DNA from: Deltaproteobacteria bacterium RIFCSPHIGHO2_02_FULL_44_16
Lineage (GTDB): Bacteria; UBA10199; 2-02-FULL-44-16
Reading direction: 5' to 3'
Assembly (NCBI GenBank): GCA_001798185.1
Contig: MGRM01000009.1
Span: 1 to 64,000, forward strand
DNA: 64,000 nucleotides
Shown: positions 8,301 through 16,094 of the stretch, one piece after another
How the letters are laid out: each line of letters starts with the position of its first letter
Numbering within the stretch: the stretch's first letter is position 1
Notes under the pieces: generated by a model
Databases searched by the model: none
The model's input: the letters and a program-made list of their open reading frames with translations, nothing else
Told to the model about the DNA's origin: nothing
Program-made: the position numbers and the translations under genes

Positions 8301-8369
8301 TTCTCCCCCTTTGAGATTTTTAATTTTGCTATTATGCCTCAGACAAAAACATGTGGCAAAAGATTTATC

Positions 8370-9938
8370 TTACATTTTTTCAGAAACAGTTTGCCATTGT
8401 AAGAAACGAAGCAGGTGACTCCAATGTCCGGCTTTGTCATCAGTCCCTGATCCATACCATCCACCAAAAGGCTGTGTGCCGACATAGGCACCGGTACACT
8501 TTCGATTGAGGTAGGTATTTCCTGAACTGAATTCTGAAATCCGCGCTTGAAGTTTCGGATCCTCCGTAAAGAGCGAACCTGTTAAGGCATAAGGCGTTAC
8601 ATTTGCAATTTTTACTAACTCATCGAAATTTCGAGCTTTATAGATTCCAAAAACTGGTCCAAAAATTTCAACCGAAGCCATCTCACCATAAGGGTCTAAG
8701 CCTTCATGGAGACTTATGGGAATGCCGTATCCAGGATAACTATTTTCAGGTTTTCCTCCTACCAAAAACTTTCCACCTGCTTGCACGACTTGTCGACATT
8801 GTTCATCGATTGTCGTGAGGGATCGTTCATCGATCACACCTCCCATCATCGAAGAAGGCTCAAGCACATCCTTCAACGTGATCTTTGATAACCGCTCCAC
8901 AATTCCTTGTTTTATATCATCATAAATATCTTCTTTGATAATAAGTCGTGATAGCGCAGAACATTTTTGTCCCTGAAATCCGGTTGCACTTGTTTCGATC
9001 GCATCAAGGAGTTGATCAAGATTGTTAACATCATGAACCGCAATAAAGTCACACCCTCCCATTTCAGCCACCACACGCTTGATCCACCTGGCGCTTGTTC
9101 TTGCCGCTGCTTTATTGATTTCAAGGCCAGCTCGTTTACTTCCGGTGAAGGTGACAAGAGCCACATCAGGATCCTCGACCAAAAATTTTCCAAGGGCATG
9201 ATTCCCAACGCCACTATCAAGAACAAGTTGAACAGGTGCTCCTGCTTCCTGAAATATTTTTGCGCAGTAGATTCCTGTTGCAGGCGCGCGAGGCGATGGT
9301 TTCACCACCATCACATTTCCCATAACCGTTGGCGCTGCCCACATGCCAGTAAAAATGGCGCACGGAAAATTGAAAGGAGGAAGGCTCACACCAACACCAA
9401 GCGGTTTTGCAAGAAGACGATTACGATGACCTTGCATGTCGGTCACAGCTAAAAAATCACGATCATGAAGAAGTTCACATGAGTTTGCATAATAGTCGAG
9501 AAAGTCGACGGCTTCAGCCCATTCCGCATGCGCTTCGAGCGCTGTCTTTCCAATTTCAAGCATCAGAAAACCGATGAGTGTCCATCGCTCTTCTGCGAAT
9601 TTTTTCCGGATCTGTCGCACGAGCTGCGCTCGTTTTCCATATGGCTGCACACTCCACGAAAGAAATATTTTTTGTGCATGATCGAGTGCAGCACGCGCTT
9701 GGCTTTCATCGCTCACAGAGAAAGGACCGAAGGCTTCTTCGCGGTTGTTCGGATTTTTTGTCGTATAGGTTCCGGCATTTCCTGGAACCCACGTTTCTCC
9801 CACAAGAACCTTGTGCGCCGAATGAAGAAAAGCTCGCGCTTTTTCAATGCCCCCAAGAAGGTTACGTTTCATTCCTTCATCGCTCCAGGGATTCAGCACC
9901 GGTTCATTGTGAAACTGACGAAATGTCGTGAGATTCAT
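8370..9938 (-). CDS. 1-Pyrroline-5-carboxylate dehydrogenase-like aldehyde dehydrogenase
   Basis: NAD(P)-dependent oxidation of an aldehyde, most likely glutamate semialdehyde/P5C in proline breakdown. The 522-residue protein has the P5CDH-type N-terminus (YTTKNPNNREEAFGPFSV), the PPFNFPCAIFTGM block, the general-base glutamate in VVAEMGGCDF (Cys where Lys is usual), the nucleophile Cys in GFQGQKCSALSRLI, and the C-terminal IFGPVFGIYKA and GGWYGSGTDDKAG motifs. The start at 9938 is chosen for the AAAGGAGAGG site. No proline dehydrogenase is nearby. It starts 11 bp after the chromate transporter gene, so the two are probably co-transcribed. Confidence 0.85.
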   Translation of the reverse strand: MNLTTFRQFHNEPVLNPWSDEGMKRNLLGGIEKARAFLHSAHKVLVGETWVPGNAGTYTTKNPNNREEAFGPFSVSDESQARAALDHAQKIFLSWSVQPYGKRAQLVRQIRKKFAEERWTLIGFLMLEIGKTALEAHAEWAEAVDFLDYYANSCELLHDRDFLAVTDMQGHRNRLLAKPLGVGVSLPPFNFPCAIFTGMWAAPTVMGNVMVVKPSPRAPATGIYCAKIFQEAGAPVQLVLDSGVGNHALGKFLVEDPDVALVTFTGSKRAGLEINKAAARTSARWIKRVVAEMGGCDFIAVHDVNNLDQLLDAIETSATGFQGQKCSALSRLIIKEDIYDDIKQGIVERLSKITLKDVLEPSSMMGGVIDERSLTTIDEQCRQVVQAGGKFLVGGKPENSYPGYGIPISLHEGLDPYGEMASVEIFGPVFGIYKARNFDELVKIANVTPYALTGSLFTEDPKLQARISEFSSGNTYLNRKCTGAYVGTQPFGGWYGSGTDDKAGHWSHLLRFLQWQTVSEKM

Positions 9939-9949
9939 AACCTCTCCTT

Positions 9950-11065
9950 TCACGTCAGAAATCTGCTGACACAAAAGCCCATAGCAGCTCCAGCAACGAC
10001 AAGCCAGGCGGAATTCAGACGAAAACGCCATAAAAGAAAAAAACTCAGCAACATCATAAAAATAGCTGGAACATCGGGAAGAGCTTCTTTTCCAAGCTTG
10101 ACGGTCACGACCGCCATCAACGCAAGTGAGGCAACATTGACGCCATCAAGAAAACTGCTCGCAAGACGCGACGTTCGAAGGCGCGGAATGAGAGGATGAC
10201 TGATCGCGACAAAAAAAAATGCAGGAAGAAAAATTCCTATCGTCGCAAGCAAAGCTCCTCCATGACCTGCGATGAGATATCCAACAAACGTCGCTGCCGT
10301 GAAGACGGGACCGGGTGTGAACTGGCCAACAGTAACCGCATCAATAAGTTGTGATGACGTAAGCCACTGACGATGATCGACAAAATCGGTCTGCAAAAAT
10401 GCGAGCAACACATAGCCGCTGCCAAAAAGAACTGAACCGATCTTGAGAAAAATCAAAAATAATTCACTGAGCCGTGATGAAGCATCATTTATCACAAAAG
10501 GAAGCGCACTCAAAAAATTGAGACTGAGCATTCTCCCCTCTTTTATTTGCCGCCAGAGCATGGCAAGGAAACCAGTGCCAAACAAAACCAAAAGTTCATT
10601 CATGCCAAAAGCATTTGTGACTAGAGCTGCAAGACAAAAGACCATGAGCATTTTTGTTTTCAGAGCAGTTCGACCAAGACGATAAAGTGCATGCGCAACA
10701 ATCGCAATCATCACGGGTTTCACTCCATAAAGTAAACTCTGTATTTCTGGAAGTGAACCAAAGCGAACATAAGCCCATGCAATGATCCAAACAATGATGA
10801 CAGCAGGAAGAATAAAACAGATACCAGCCACAAGAAGTCCCTTCCATCCTGCCTGTTTGTGGCCAATGTGAATGGCAAGTTCCGTGGAATTGGGACCAGG
10901 AATGAGATTGGTTGCGCCGAGAAGATCGAGAAATGTTTCTGATGAAAGCCATTTTTTTTTGCGCACGACTTCATCTTCCATCATTGCGATGTGCGCCGCA
11001 GGACCACCAAAGGAAATCGTACCGAGTTTGAGAAAAAGCAGTGCAAGTTGTTTGAGCATAAGCAA
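9950..11065 (-). CDS. chrA: Chromate transporter, CHR family, two-domain
   Basis: Inner-membrane anion transporter of the CHR family, usually exporting chromate in exchange or with the proton gradient. The 371-residue protein has two homologous halves, each with the CHR signature: FLKLGTISFGGPAAHIAMME with NLIPGPNSTELA in the first, and FLKIGSVLFGSGYVLLAFLQ with QFTPGPVFTAATFVGY in the second. About ten membrane segments are visible. The length is normal for long-chain ChrA. A decayed copy of the chrA 5' end is present at 12584-12628. Confidence 0.92.
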   Translation of the reverse strand: MLMLKQLALLFLKLGTISFGGPAAHIAMMEDEVVRKKKWLSSETFLDLLGATNLIPGPNSTELAIHIGHKQAGWKGLLVAGICFILPAVIIVWIIAWAYVRFGSLPEIQSLLYGVKPVMIAIVAHALYRLGRTALKTKMLMVFCLAALVTNAFGMNELLVLFGTGFLAMLWRQIKEGRMLSLNFLSALPFVINDASSRLSELFLIFLKIGSVLFGSGYVLLAFLQTDFVDHRQWLTSSQLIDAVTVGQFTPGPVFTAATFVGYLIAGHGGALLATIGIFLPAFFFVAISHPLIPRLRTSRLASSFLDGVNVASLALMAVVTVKLGKEALPDVPAIFMMLLSFFLLWRFRLNSAWLVVAGAAMGFCVSRFLT

Positions 11066-11149
11066 GTGATCAATCTTATTTCAACAAATCATCCACTTCG
11101 CAAGAAAGTAACTTTGATGTATCGACGAAAATTTCCTGTGAATAAAGTG

Positions 11150-12529
11150 TCAATTCAAACGGGCTAATGGCATATCGGTAATTGTAATGTGCCGAGATGT
11201 TGATTCTTTTACCACAACTCCCCATTCGTGAAACTGACTCATAAAAATTTCTTGCGCGTTCAATAAAGGGCCGTGCGAAAGAATTTTTATTTTTTCGCTG
11301 AGTTGTTTGTTGTCAATGATTTCTTCGAGTGTCGTGAAATACAGGTCTTCGGTGTAAAGTTTCCCTTCTTTTTGCACTCGCTTGAAGAGTTGATTCCAGA
11401 AATAAAACAGGTCATTCCCGGTTTTTCTTACAAGAGCAGCATGGGTAAGGAGGGAAAAAATCGCTCCACATCGATAATGTGCTCGCCGATTCGGATCTTC
11501 ATTTACTTCCATAAGTGGCCTATTCTTCAGCATTGAGAGACAAGCGTTGAATGCTTCCGTTTGAAAATCAAGGAGTCTCTGTTTGGAGATGTATTTCAAA
11601 TCGTAAAGAGCAAGGTAAGAAAATGCATCGGCCCCGCCTTCATGCATCCATATATCTCCAGATTTATATTGAAATAACTGACCATTCCAGAGATGAGCCG
11701 TCTCATGTGCAAGAAATCGTGTCAGGTCAATGAATGATTCTTCATCCTCTTCTGCCCAACTTTTTCCCAAGAGAGACAATTGAATAAGGCCAGGAAGAGT
11801 TCCCCCACTACTGTTCTTTCCTCCTCCTTCAGATGAGTAACTTAAAAATACAAAGGGCTTGAATGAAAGAGCATATCCTGTTTTCTTGGCATAATAATCG
11901 AAGAGATTTGGTAACAGAGAATTGAAACGATCTTTTAACCACTTCGGTAATGCAGGGTCAACAATCGCTGTAAGAGACGTTGTTTCGATTGGATTCAAAT
12001 TTCCGAAGTAGACATACGTTCCTCTTCGGGTTTTATCTCGCCACATTATTGAAGAACGAAAAACTTTTCCCTCCACAATTCCTTCTTCGTGGCTTCTTGG
12101 GATAAAAAGAAACTCAACGGGTTCATGACAATCCTCTGTTTCCGGACAAGCATGAAGATGACCCGTGTACATGACAACACTGGAATCGCTAAAGGACTGA
12201 AAGAACTCATAATCTTTGGGGGTCATCTCATAATAGGAAGCAAACTCAAAGGATGCTTCTTGAAACGGTTTGGAATTGAGACTTACCAATTGTTCTTTGC
12301 CATTGATTTCCTTCACCACTATTCCTGAAGTCAAAGGCTTCCAGGTATTCACTTTGAAACGATTCGCTTGTCGGTCAAAAATTAAATTCGGTACTGGCTG
12401 CGAAGTTTGAAATGTGACCTTCCAGGCATCCTTGTAAGAAAGATGTTCGACCGTCACTTTAAGGGAGAAAAGACTTTCTGGTTTTCGCGGTAACTTGCTA
12501 CAGCCAACTAAAATTAAAAGAAGGGACAT
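11150..12529 (-). CDS. Lipoprotein with HExxH gluzincin-like metallopeptidase domain
   Basis: Predicted envelope-anchored zinc peptidase. The zinc motif is His275-Glu276-x-x-His279 (HETAH), with a likely third ligand at Glu297 (HEGGADA), 18 residues later, as in M1-type gluzincins. An N-terminal beta-rich region holds a Cys pair (CPETEDC). I start at ATG 12529 because AGGAGGGG lies 8 nt upstream. This gives a very short signal, MSLLLILVGC, with Cys10 in a lipobox. The frame stays open upstream to 12628 only through a chrA-like fragment, so a longer hybrid N-terminus is possible. No close family is recognised; M1/M61-like assignment rests on the motif alone. Confidence 0.72.
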   Translation of the reverse strand: MSLLLILVGCSKLPRKPESLFSLKVTVEHLSYKDAWKVTFQTSQPVPNLIFDRQANRFKVNTWKPLTSGIVVKEINGKEQLVSLNSKPFQEASFEFASYYEMTPKDYEFFQSFSDSSVVMYTGHLHACPETEDCHEPVEFLFIPRSHEEGIVEGKVFRSSIMWRDKTRRGTYVYFGNLNPIETTSLTAIVDPALPKWLKDRFNSLLPNLFDYYAKKTGYALSFKPFVFLSYSSEGGGKNSSGGTLPGLIQLSLLGKSWAEEDEESFIDLTRFLAHETAHLWNGQLFQYKSGDIWMHEGGADAFSYLALYDLKYISKQRLLDFQTEAFNACLSMLKNRPLMEVNEDPNRRAHYRCGAIFSLLTHAALVRKTGNDLFYFWNQLFKRVQKEGKLYTEDLYFTTLEEIIDNKQLSEKIKILSHGPLLNAQEIFMSQFHEWGVVVKESTSRHITITDMPLARLN

Positions 12530-12583
12530 GACAACCACCCCTCCTAAATTCAAATGCTGAGTAAACCATAACGCGGAAATATC

Positions 12584-12628
12584 AATGGTCCCAAGTTTTA
12601 AAAAGAGAAGCTCGAGTTGTTTGAACAT
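12584..12628 (-). pseudogene. 5' fragment of a second chrA-like gene
   Basis: The 15 codons MFKQLELLFLKLGTI are nearly the same as the start of the ChrA at 11065 (LKQLALLFLKLGTI), but the DNA differs at many third positions. This is therefore an old paralogous remnant and not a recent copy. Homology stops where the conserved SFGGP motif should begin. No ribosome site precedes it. Confidence 0.6.
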
Positions 12629-12771
12629 AGGGGAAAGCGACTATGAAAAAAATACGAAATGAACTCCAGAAAAAAGTATCGTTCCCTGCAGATGAGAACC
12701 TTCCTTAAATTTGAATCCGCCCATGACAAAACGCTACGGCTTCATACGCTGATCTTTCAAGACTTTCTCTG

Positions 12772-12858
12772 CGGAGAGGGAGGGATTTGAACCCTCGATA
12801 CCGTTTCCGGTATAACGGTTTTCGAGACCGTCCTATTCAACCGCTCTAGCACCTCTCC
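12772..12858 (-). tRNA. tRNA-Ser (CGA)
   Basis: 87-nt serine tRNA with acceptor GGAGAGG/CCTCTCC, a long variable arm (CCGTTTCCGG region), T-loop GGTTCAAATCC and anticodon loop CTCGAAA (anticodon CGA, reads UCG). The 3' CCA is not encoded (GCAG follows). Last member of the tadA - tRNA-Ser - small gene - tRNA-Ser run. Confidence 0.95.
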
Positions 12859-12868
12859 ATCTTACATA

Positions 12869-13228
12869 TTAATTTTTTACAGCAATGCTTGGGGATATTT
12901 CTTCTGATGGTGTCATCACCCTCACAAATGCTTCAAAATGTTTTGCTGGAACTTGTCGAGGATCACATGTGTTATTTTCAAATGAAAAATCGTGCCAACC
13001 ATAACGTCTTTCAAACCATCTCACGCGATAAGAAAAAGTGTCACTCCACCGGTGATGAATTTTTTCAAAATACCAGAGTGAATTCCCACTGGGATCCTCT
13101 ACACGCACATAGTCATCAAAAAATGGATCCCTTCCAGATGTAATCCCTGCTTCTCCCACATGCTCGAGAACTCGCTCATAAGCTTCCTGATTTGAGCGCG
13201 GGCCATTTCGCAAACAAACTTCTGCCAT
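12869..13228 (-). CDS. Small protein of unknown function between two serine tRNAs
   Basis: A 119-residue soluble protein rich in aromatic and charged residues (SLWYFEKIHHRWSDTF, RVRWFERRYGWHDF). No signal, membrane segment or known family seen. The start is well supported: AGGAG begins right after the encoded CCA of tRNA-Ser(GGA) and lies 6 nt from the ATG. The stop is 10 nt from tRNA-Ser(CGA). The gene must be cut out of, or translated from, a transcript processed at both tRNA ends. Real gene likely; function not assignable. Confidence 0.65.
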   Translation of the reverse strand: MAEVCLRNGPRSNQEAYERVLEHVGEAGITSGRDPFFDDYVRVEDPSGNSLWYFEKIHHRWSDTFSYRVRWFERRYGWHDFSFENNTCDPRQVPAKHFEAFVRVMTPSEEISPSIAVKN

Positions 13229-13238
13229 TTTTTACTCC

Positions 13239-13326
13239 TGGCGGAGAGAGTGGGATTCGAACCCACGTTACCGTAAGGTAAACACGCTTTCCAAGCGTGC
13301 GCCTTCAGCCGCTCGGCCATCTCTCC
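13239..13326 (-). tRNA. tRNA-Ser (GGA) with encoded CCA
   Basis: Serine tRNA with acceptor GGAGAGA/TCTCTCC, a long variable arm, T-loop GGTTCGAATCC and anticodon loop TTGGAAA (anticodon GGA, reads UCC/UCU). Discriminator G is followed by an encoded CCA (13239-13241), unlike its neighbour. It lies 43 bp downstream of tadA on the same strand. Confidence 0.95.
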
Positions 13327-13369
13327 AAAGTCGTGGTTTAAAACCATACTTTGTTTCGTGTCGCAACCT

Positions 13370-13834
13370 TTACTTCTTCTCCCGTAAATCGCGAAAAAAC
13401 TGACTCAGAAGCGCTCCGCATTCTTCTGCTAAAACTCCCTGAATCACTTCAATCTGATGATTGAAGCGAGCATCCTCGACAACATTATATAAAGAGCCGC
13501 AAGCTCCTGCTTTGGGATCACGACATCCATAGACAAGCCGACGAACTCGAGCTTGAAGAAGAGCGCCAGCACACATCAAACAAGGCTCGCAGGTGACATA
13601 CAGAGTAACCTCCTCTAAGCGCCAGCTTTTGTGCATCTTTGCAAGCTGATCAAGAAGTAAAAGTTCTGCATGTCCCAAAGGGTTATGAGTACGTTCACGA
13701 AGATTATGCGAACGGCAAACGACCTTCTCATCAACAACAGCTACCGCTCCGATCGGAACCTCACCGCAAGCACTTGCTTTGTGCGCTTCAGCAATCGCTT
13801 CACGCATAAAAGATTCTTCTAATGTGGAAGACAT
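13370..13834 (-). CDS. tadA: tRNA-specific adenosine deaminase
   Basis: Deaminates A34 to inosine in tRNA-Arg(ACG), widening decoding. The 154-residue protein has the zinc/catalytic motifs of the cytidine deaminase fold: His55-Ala-Glu57 (GHAEL) and Pro-Cys85-x-x-Cys88 (EPCLMC), plus GEVPIGAV and the C-terminal CGALLSQFFRDLR. I start at ATG 13834, with GAAGGA about 7 nt upstream; the frame is open farther upstream but has no better site. Two serine tRNA genes follow on the same strand. Confidence 0.93.
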   Translation of the reverse strand: MSSTLEESFMREAIAEAHKASACGEVPIGAVAVVDEKVVCRSHNLRERTHNPLGHAELLLLDQLAKMHKSWRLEEVTLYVTCEPCLMCAGALLQARVRRLVYGCRDPKAGACGSLYNVVEDARFNHQIEVIQGVLAEECGALLSQFFRDLREKK

Positions 13835-13955
13835 AAACATTTCCTTCAAAAAGTGTTGATTTTTAGTCCCAAATCCGTACGATGCGCCCTCATTTAGAAA
13901 CAAAAGTTTTTTGCAATCATTATTTTGCAGCATCCATTAAAAAGAAGGAGTCACC

Positions 13956-14927
13956 ATGTTGTTGCAACATCTTCCCGTTTCCAACATCAATATTGCAGAC
14001 GATAGTTATCGTATGACGTTTTCTCCACAACTTGAAAATCTCAAACGCTCTATCAAAGCAGTCGGTCTTGTTCAACCTATTCTCGTTCGTCACACACCCG
14101 AAGGAACCTATCAACTTGTGTGTGGTTACAAACGTGTTCTTGTTTTTCAAGAACTCAATCGACAATCTATTCCAGCACTGGTCTCTGAACCAAATGAACT
14201 CACACCAGCACAAGCATTCCTCATGAACTTTCATGATAATGCGGCCTCGAGAAATCTGAATATCATTGAAAAAGCAAATGCGGTGATGAAACTCCGACAA
14301 TTTTGCGCTCTTCCTGAAGAAGAATTAGTGAAACAATATCTTCCCCTTTTTGGAGAAGAACCAAGTTACAAACTGCTGCATGAATTGTTGGCGCTTTCAA
14401 CACTGACCGAACCGATGAAAAACCATGTGGTCCAAGCAGATATTGCGGTCACTTCTGCTTCCCGTATTGCTGAGTTCACACCTTCGACACAGCAATCATT
14501 ACTTGCGGTACTTTCTTACATTCGTCCGACAGCTGGAAAGCTCAATGAACTTCTTTCTCTCATTCGTGAAATTTCCGCACGCGACGGGATGTCCGTCGAA
14601 AGTGTTCTTGAACGTTATCAACTTCTCGCTATTGTTGCCGATGAACAAGCATCGCCTCCGGAAAAAGTAAAAGCACTTCGTCAAACACTTCGTGGAATTC
14701 GCCTGCCACAGTTGACAGAACGACAACAACATTTAGCACAGCTCATTCAGAGTTTGGAATTACCCGACACAGCAAAGCTCATTGCTGATCCTTACTTTGA
14801 AAGTCAAAAATTTAAATTGCAGTATCAATTTAGCAATCCGGAAGAGCTGGATCAATTAATCGATAAAATTAAATCTGCCTTTGACAAACAACAATGGCGA
14901 CAAATTTTTGATTGGTATCAAACGTAA
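13956..14927 (+). CDS. ParB/Spo0J-like N-terminal domain protein
   Basis: The N-terminal 110 residues match the ParB/sulfiredoxin-fold domain: LENLKRSIKAVGLVQPILVR, then VCGYKRVLVFQELN where ParB has GERRWRAA, then NAASRNLNIIEKANAVMKL in place of ENIQREDLNPIEEA. The nucleotide-binding motifs are thus recognisable but altered. The rest (to residue 323) is helical and has no clear DNA-binding HTH of canonical ParB that I can identify. There is no parA next to it, so chromosome partition is unlikely. AAGGAG stands 5 nt before the ATG. It is followed 6 nt later by the SPL-like gene, so the two form a probable two-gene unit. Confidence 0.75.
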   Translation: MLLQHLPVSNINIADDSYRMTFSPQLENLKRSIKAVGLVQPILVRHTPEGTYQLVCGYKRVLVFQELNRQSIPALVSEPNELTPAQAFLMNFHDNAASRNLNIIEKANAVMKLRQFCALPEEELVKQYLPLFGEEPSYKLLHELLALSTLTEPMKNHVVQADIAVTSASRIAEFTPSTQQSLLAVLSYIRPTAGKLNELLSLIREISARDGMSVESVLERYQLLAIVADEQASPPEKVKALRQTLRGIRLPQLTERQQHLAQLIQSLELPDTAKLIADPYFESQKFKLQYQFSNPEELDQLIDKIKSAFDKQQWRQIFDWYQT

Positions 14928-14933
14928 TTATCC

Positions 14934-16094
14934 GTGAGCACATCCTTTGTTGAAATCGCTGGTTATTCTCCTGAGCGTCGTGTTCGGACAAAAAAACATC
15001 TGTCTCCTTTTGAGCCCGAACAAATTTGGGTTGATCAATCGATAGAAAATCATCCTGAAGTCTTACGACTTCTTAATTCTCTTCGCGACGTTGAAATTGA
15101 TGTCGTTGAAGATGTCTCCCGCATTCACATTCCTTCAACGCTTGACATCGCAAAGCAGCAATTAATTCTCACAAAGCAAAAAGGTCGCGTTCTTCGTCCT
15201 CCTCTTGGAACAAAAACAAGAGACATTGATCTCGAGATTGCTTCCATGATGGGAACTCCTTACGAATGCAGCTATTGTCCTTTGCAACTCTACCTTCGAG
15301 AACACCCTATTCCCCATCTTTCCGTGGATATCGAAACCATTTTTGAAGAAATGTCTTCTTTTCTCGATAAACACCCAGATCAATTTTTTCGAATTGGATG
15401 TGGTGAATATCACGATCCTCTTGTTTTTGATTCTCTGACCGGATTTGCAAGTCTTCTCATCGCGTTTTTTGCCGGAAAACAAAATGCTTTCCTTGAGCTG
15501 AAAACACGCATGACGAACATCGATCATCTTCTCTCGCTTCGACATTGCAAACATACCATCCTCTCGTGGTATCTCAATACACCGGAAATCATAGCTTCGG
15601 AAGAACGCGGCACTACTTCATTTGAAGAGCGCCTGGATGCTGCAAGCCGCGCAGTACACGCAGGATATCGTATCGCCTTTCATCTCGATCCCATCATTCT
15701 TCTGCGAAGCGACGGCGAAGAAATGGAAAACTATCTTCAGGTGATCGAGAAGATTTTTGAACGCTTTTCTCTGGAGCATATTGCGTGGATTCAAATGGGG
15801 TTACTTCGTTATCCAAAAGAACTTCCGGAAATCGCAAAAGAACGATTTCCTTCAACCCGCATTTTTACCGGAGAAGTTTTTCTCGATGGGAACATCATGC
15901 GCGCTCCACGCTTTATTCGTGAAGCTTCTTATCGACCTCTTTGGGAAAAATTAAAAACAAAACTACCATCGGAAAAAATCTTTTTTTCCGCAGAAACAAT
16001 TCAAGTGTGTGAAAAATTTGATCCTGCAATCACGTCGCCAGGAATACGTGAGCAGCGTTTACGAAATTCCATCATCAAACCTTTTGCGTATTAA
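14934..16094 (+). CDS. Spore photoproduct lyase-like protein with incomplete radical-SAM motif
   Basis: The 386-residue protein follows the SPL family along its length: RIGCGEYHDPLVFDSLTG, NAFLELKTRMTNIDHLL, TILSWYLNTPEIIASEERGT, GYRIAFHLDPII and IAWIQMGLLRYP. SPL uses a [4Fe-4S]/SAM radical to reverse thymine spore photoproducts. The cluster motif should be Cys-x3-Cys-x2-Cys. Here it reads Thr108-x3-Cys112-x2-Cys115 (TPYECSYC), so the first ligand is missing. Catalysis may be lost or use another ligand. The start is GTG at 14934 without a visible ribosome site, 6 nt after the ParB-like stop, consistent with translational coupling. The stop overlaps the convergent gene by 4 bp. Confidence 0.82.
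   Translation: MSTSFVEIAGYSPERRVRTKKHLSPFEPEQIWVDQSIENHPEVLRLLNSLRDVEIDVVEDVSRIHIPSTLDIAKQQLILTKQKGRVLRPPLGTKTRDIDLEIASMMGTPYECSYCPLQLYLREHPIPHLSVDIETIFEEMSSFLDKHPDQFFRIGCGEYHDPLVFDSLTGFASLLIAFFAGKQNAFLELKTRMTNIDHLLSLRHCKHTILSWYLNTPEIIASEERGTTSFEERLDAASRAVHAGYRIAFHLDPIILLRSDGEEMENYLQVIEKIFERFSLEHIAWIQMGLLRYPKELPEIAKERFPSTRIFTGEVFLDGNIMRAPRFIREASYRPLWEKLKTKLPSEKIFFSAETIQVCEKFDPAITSPGIREQRLRNSIIKPFAY

Noticed and set aside
12629-12771. Possible SRP 4.5S RNA near tadA and tRNA-Ser, a common neighbour
   Set aside because: The conserved GGUCCGGAAGGAAGCAGC-type loop is absent; I see no structured RNA in this gap.
13956-14927. Chromosome partition ParB
   Set aside because: No parA neighbour, no parS-like site seen, and the core nucleotide motifs are altered.
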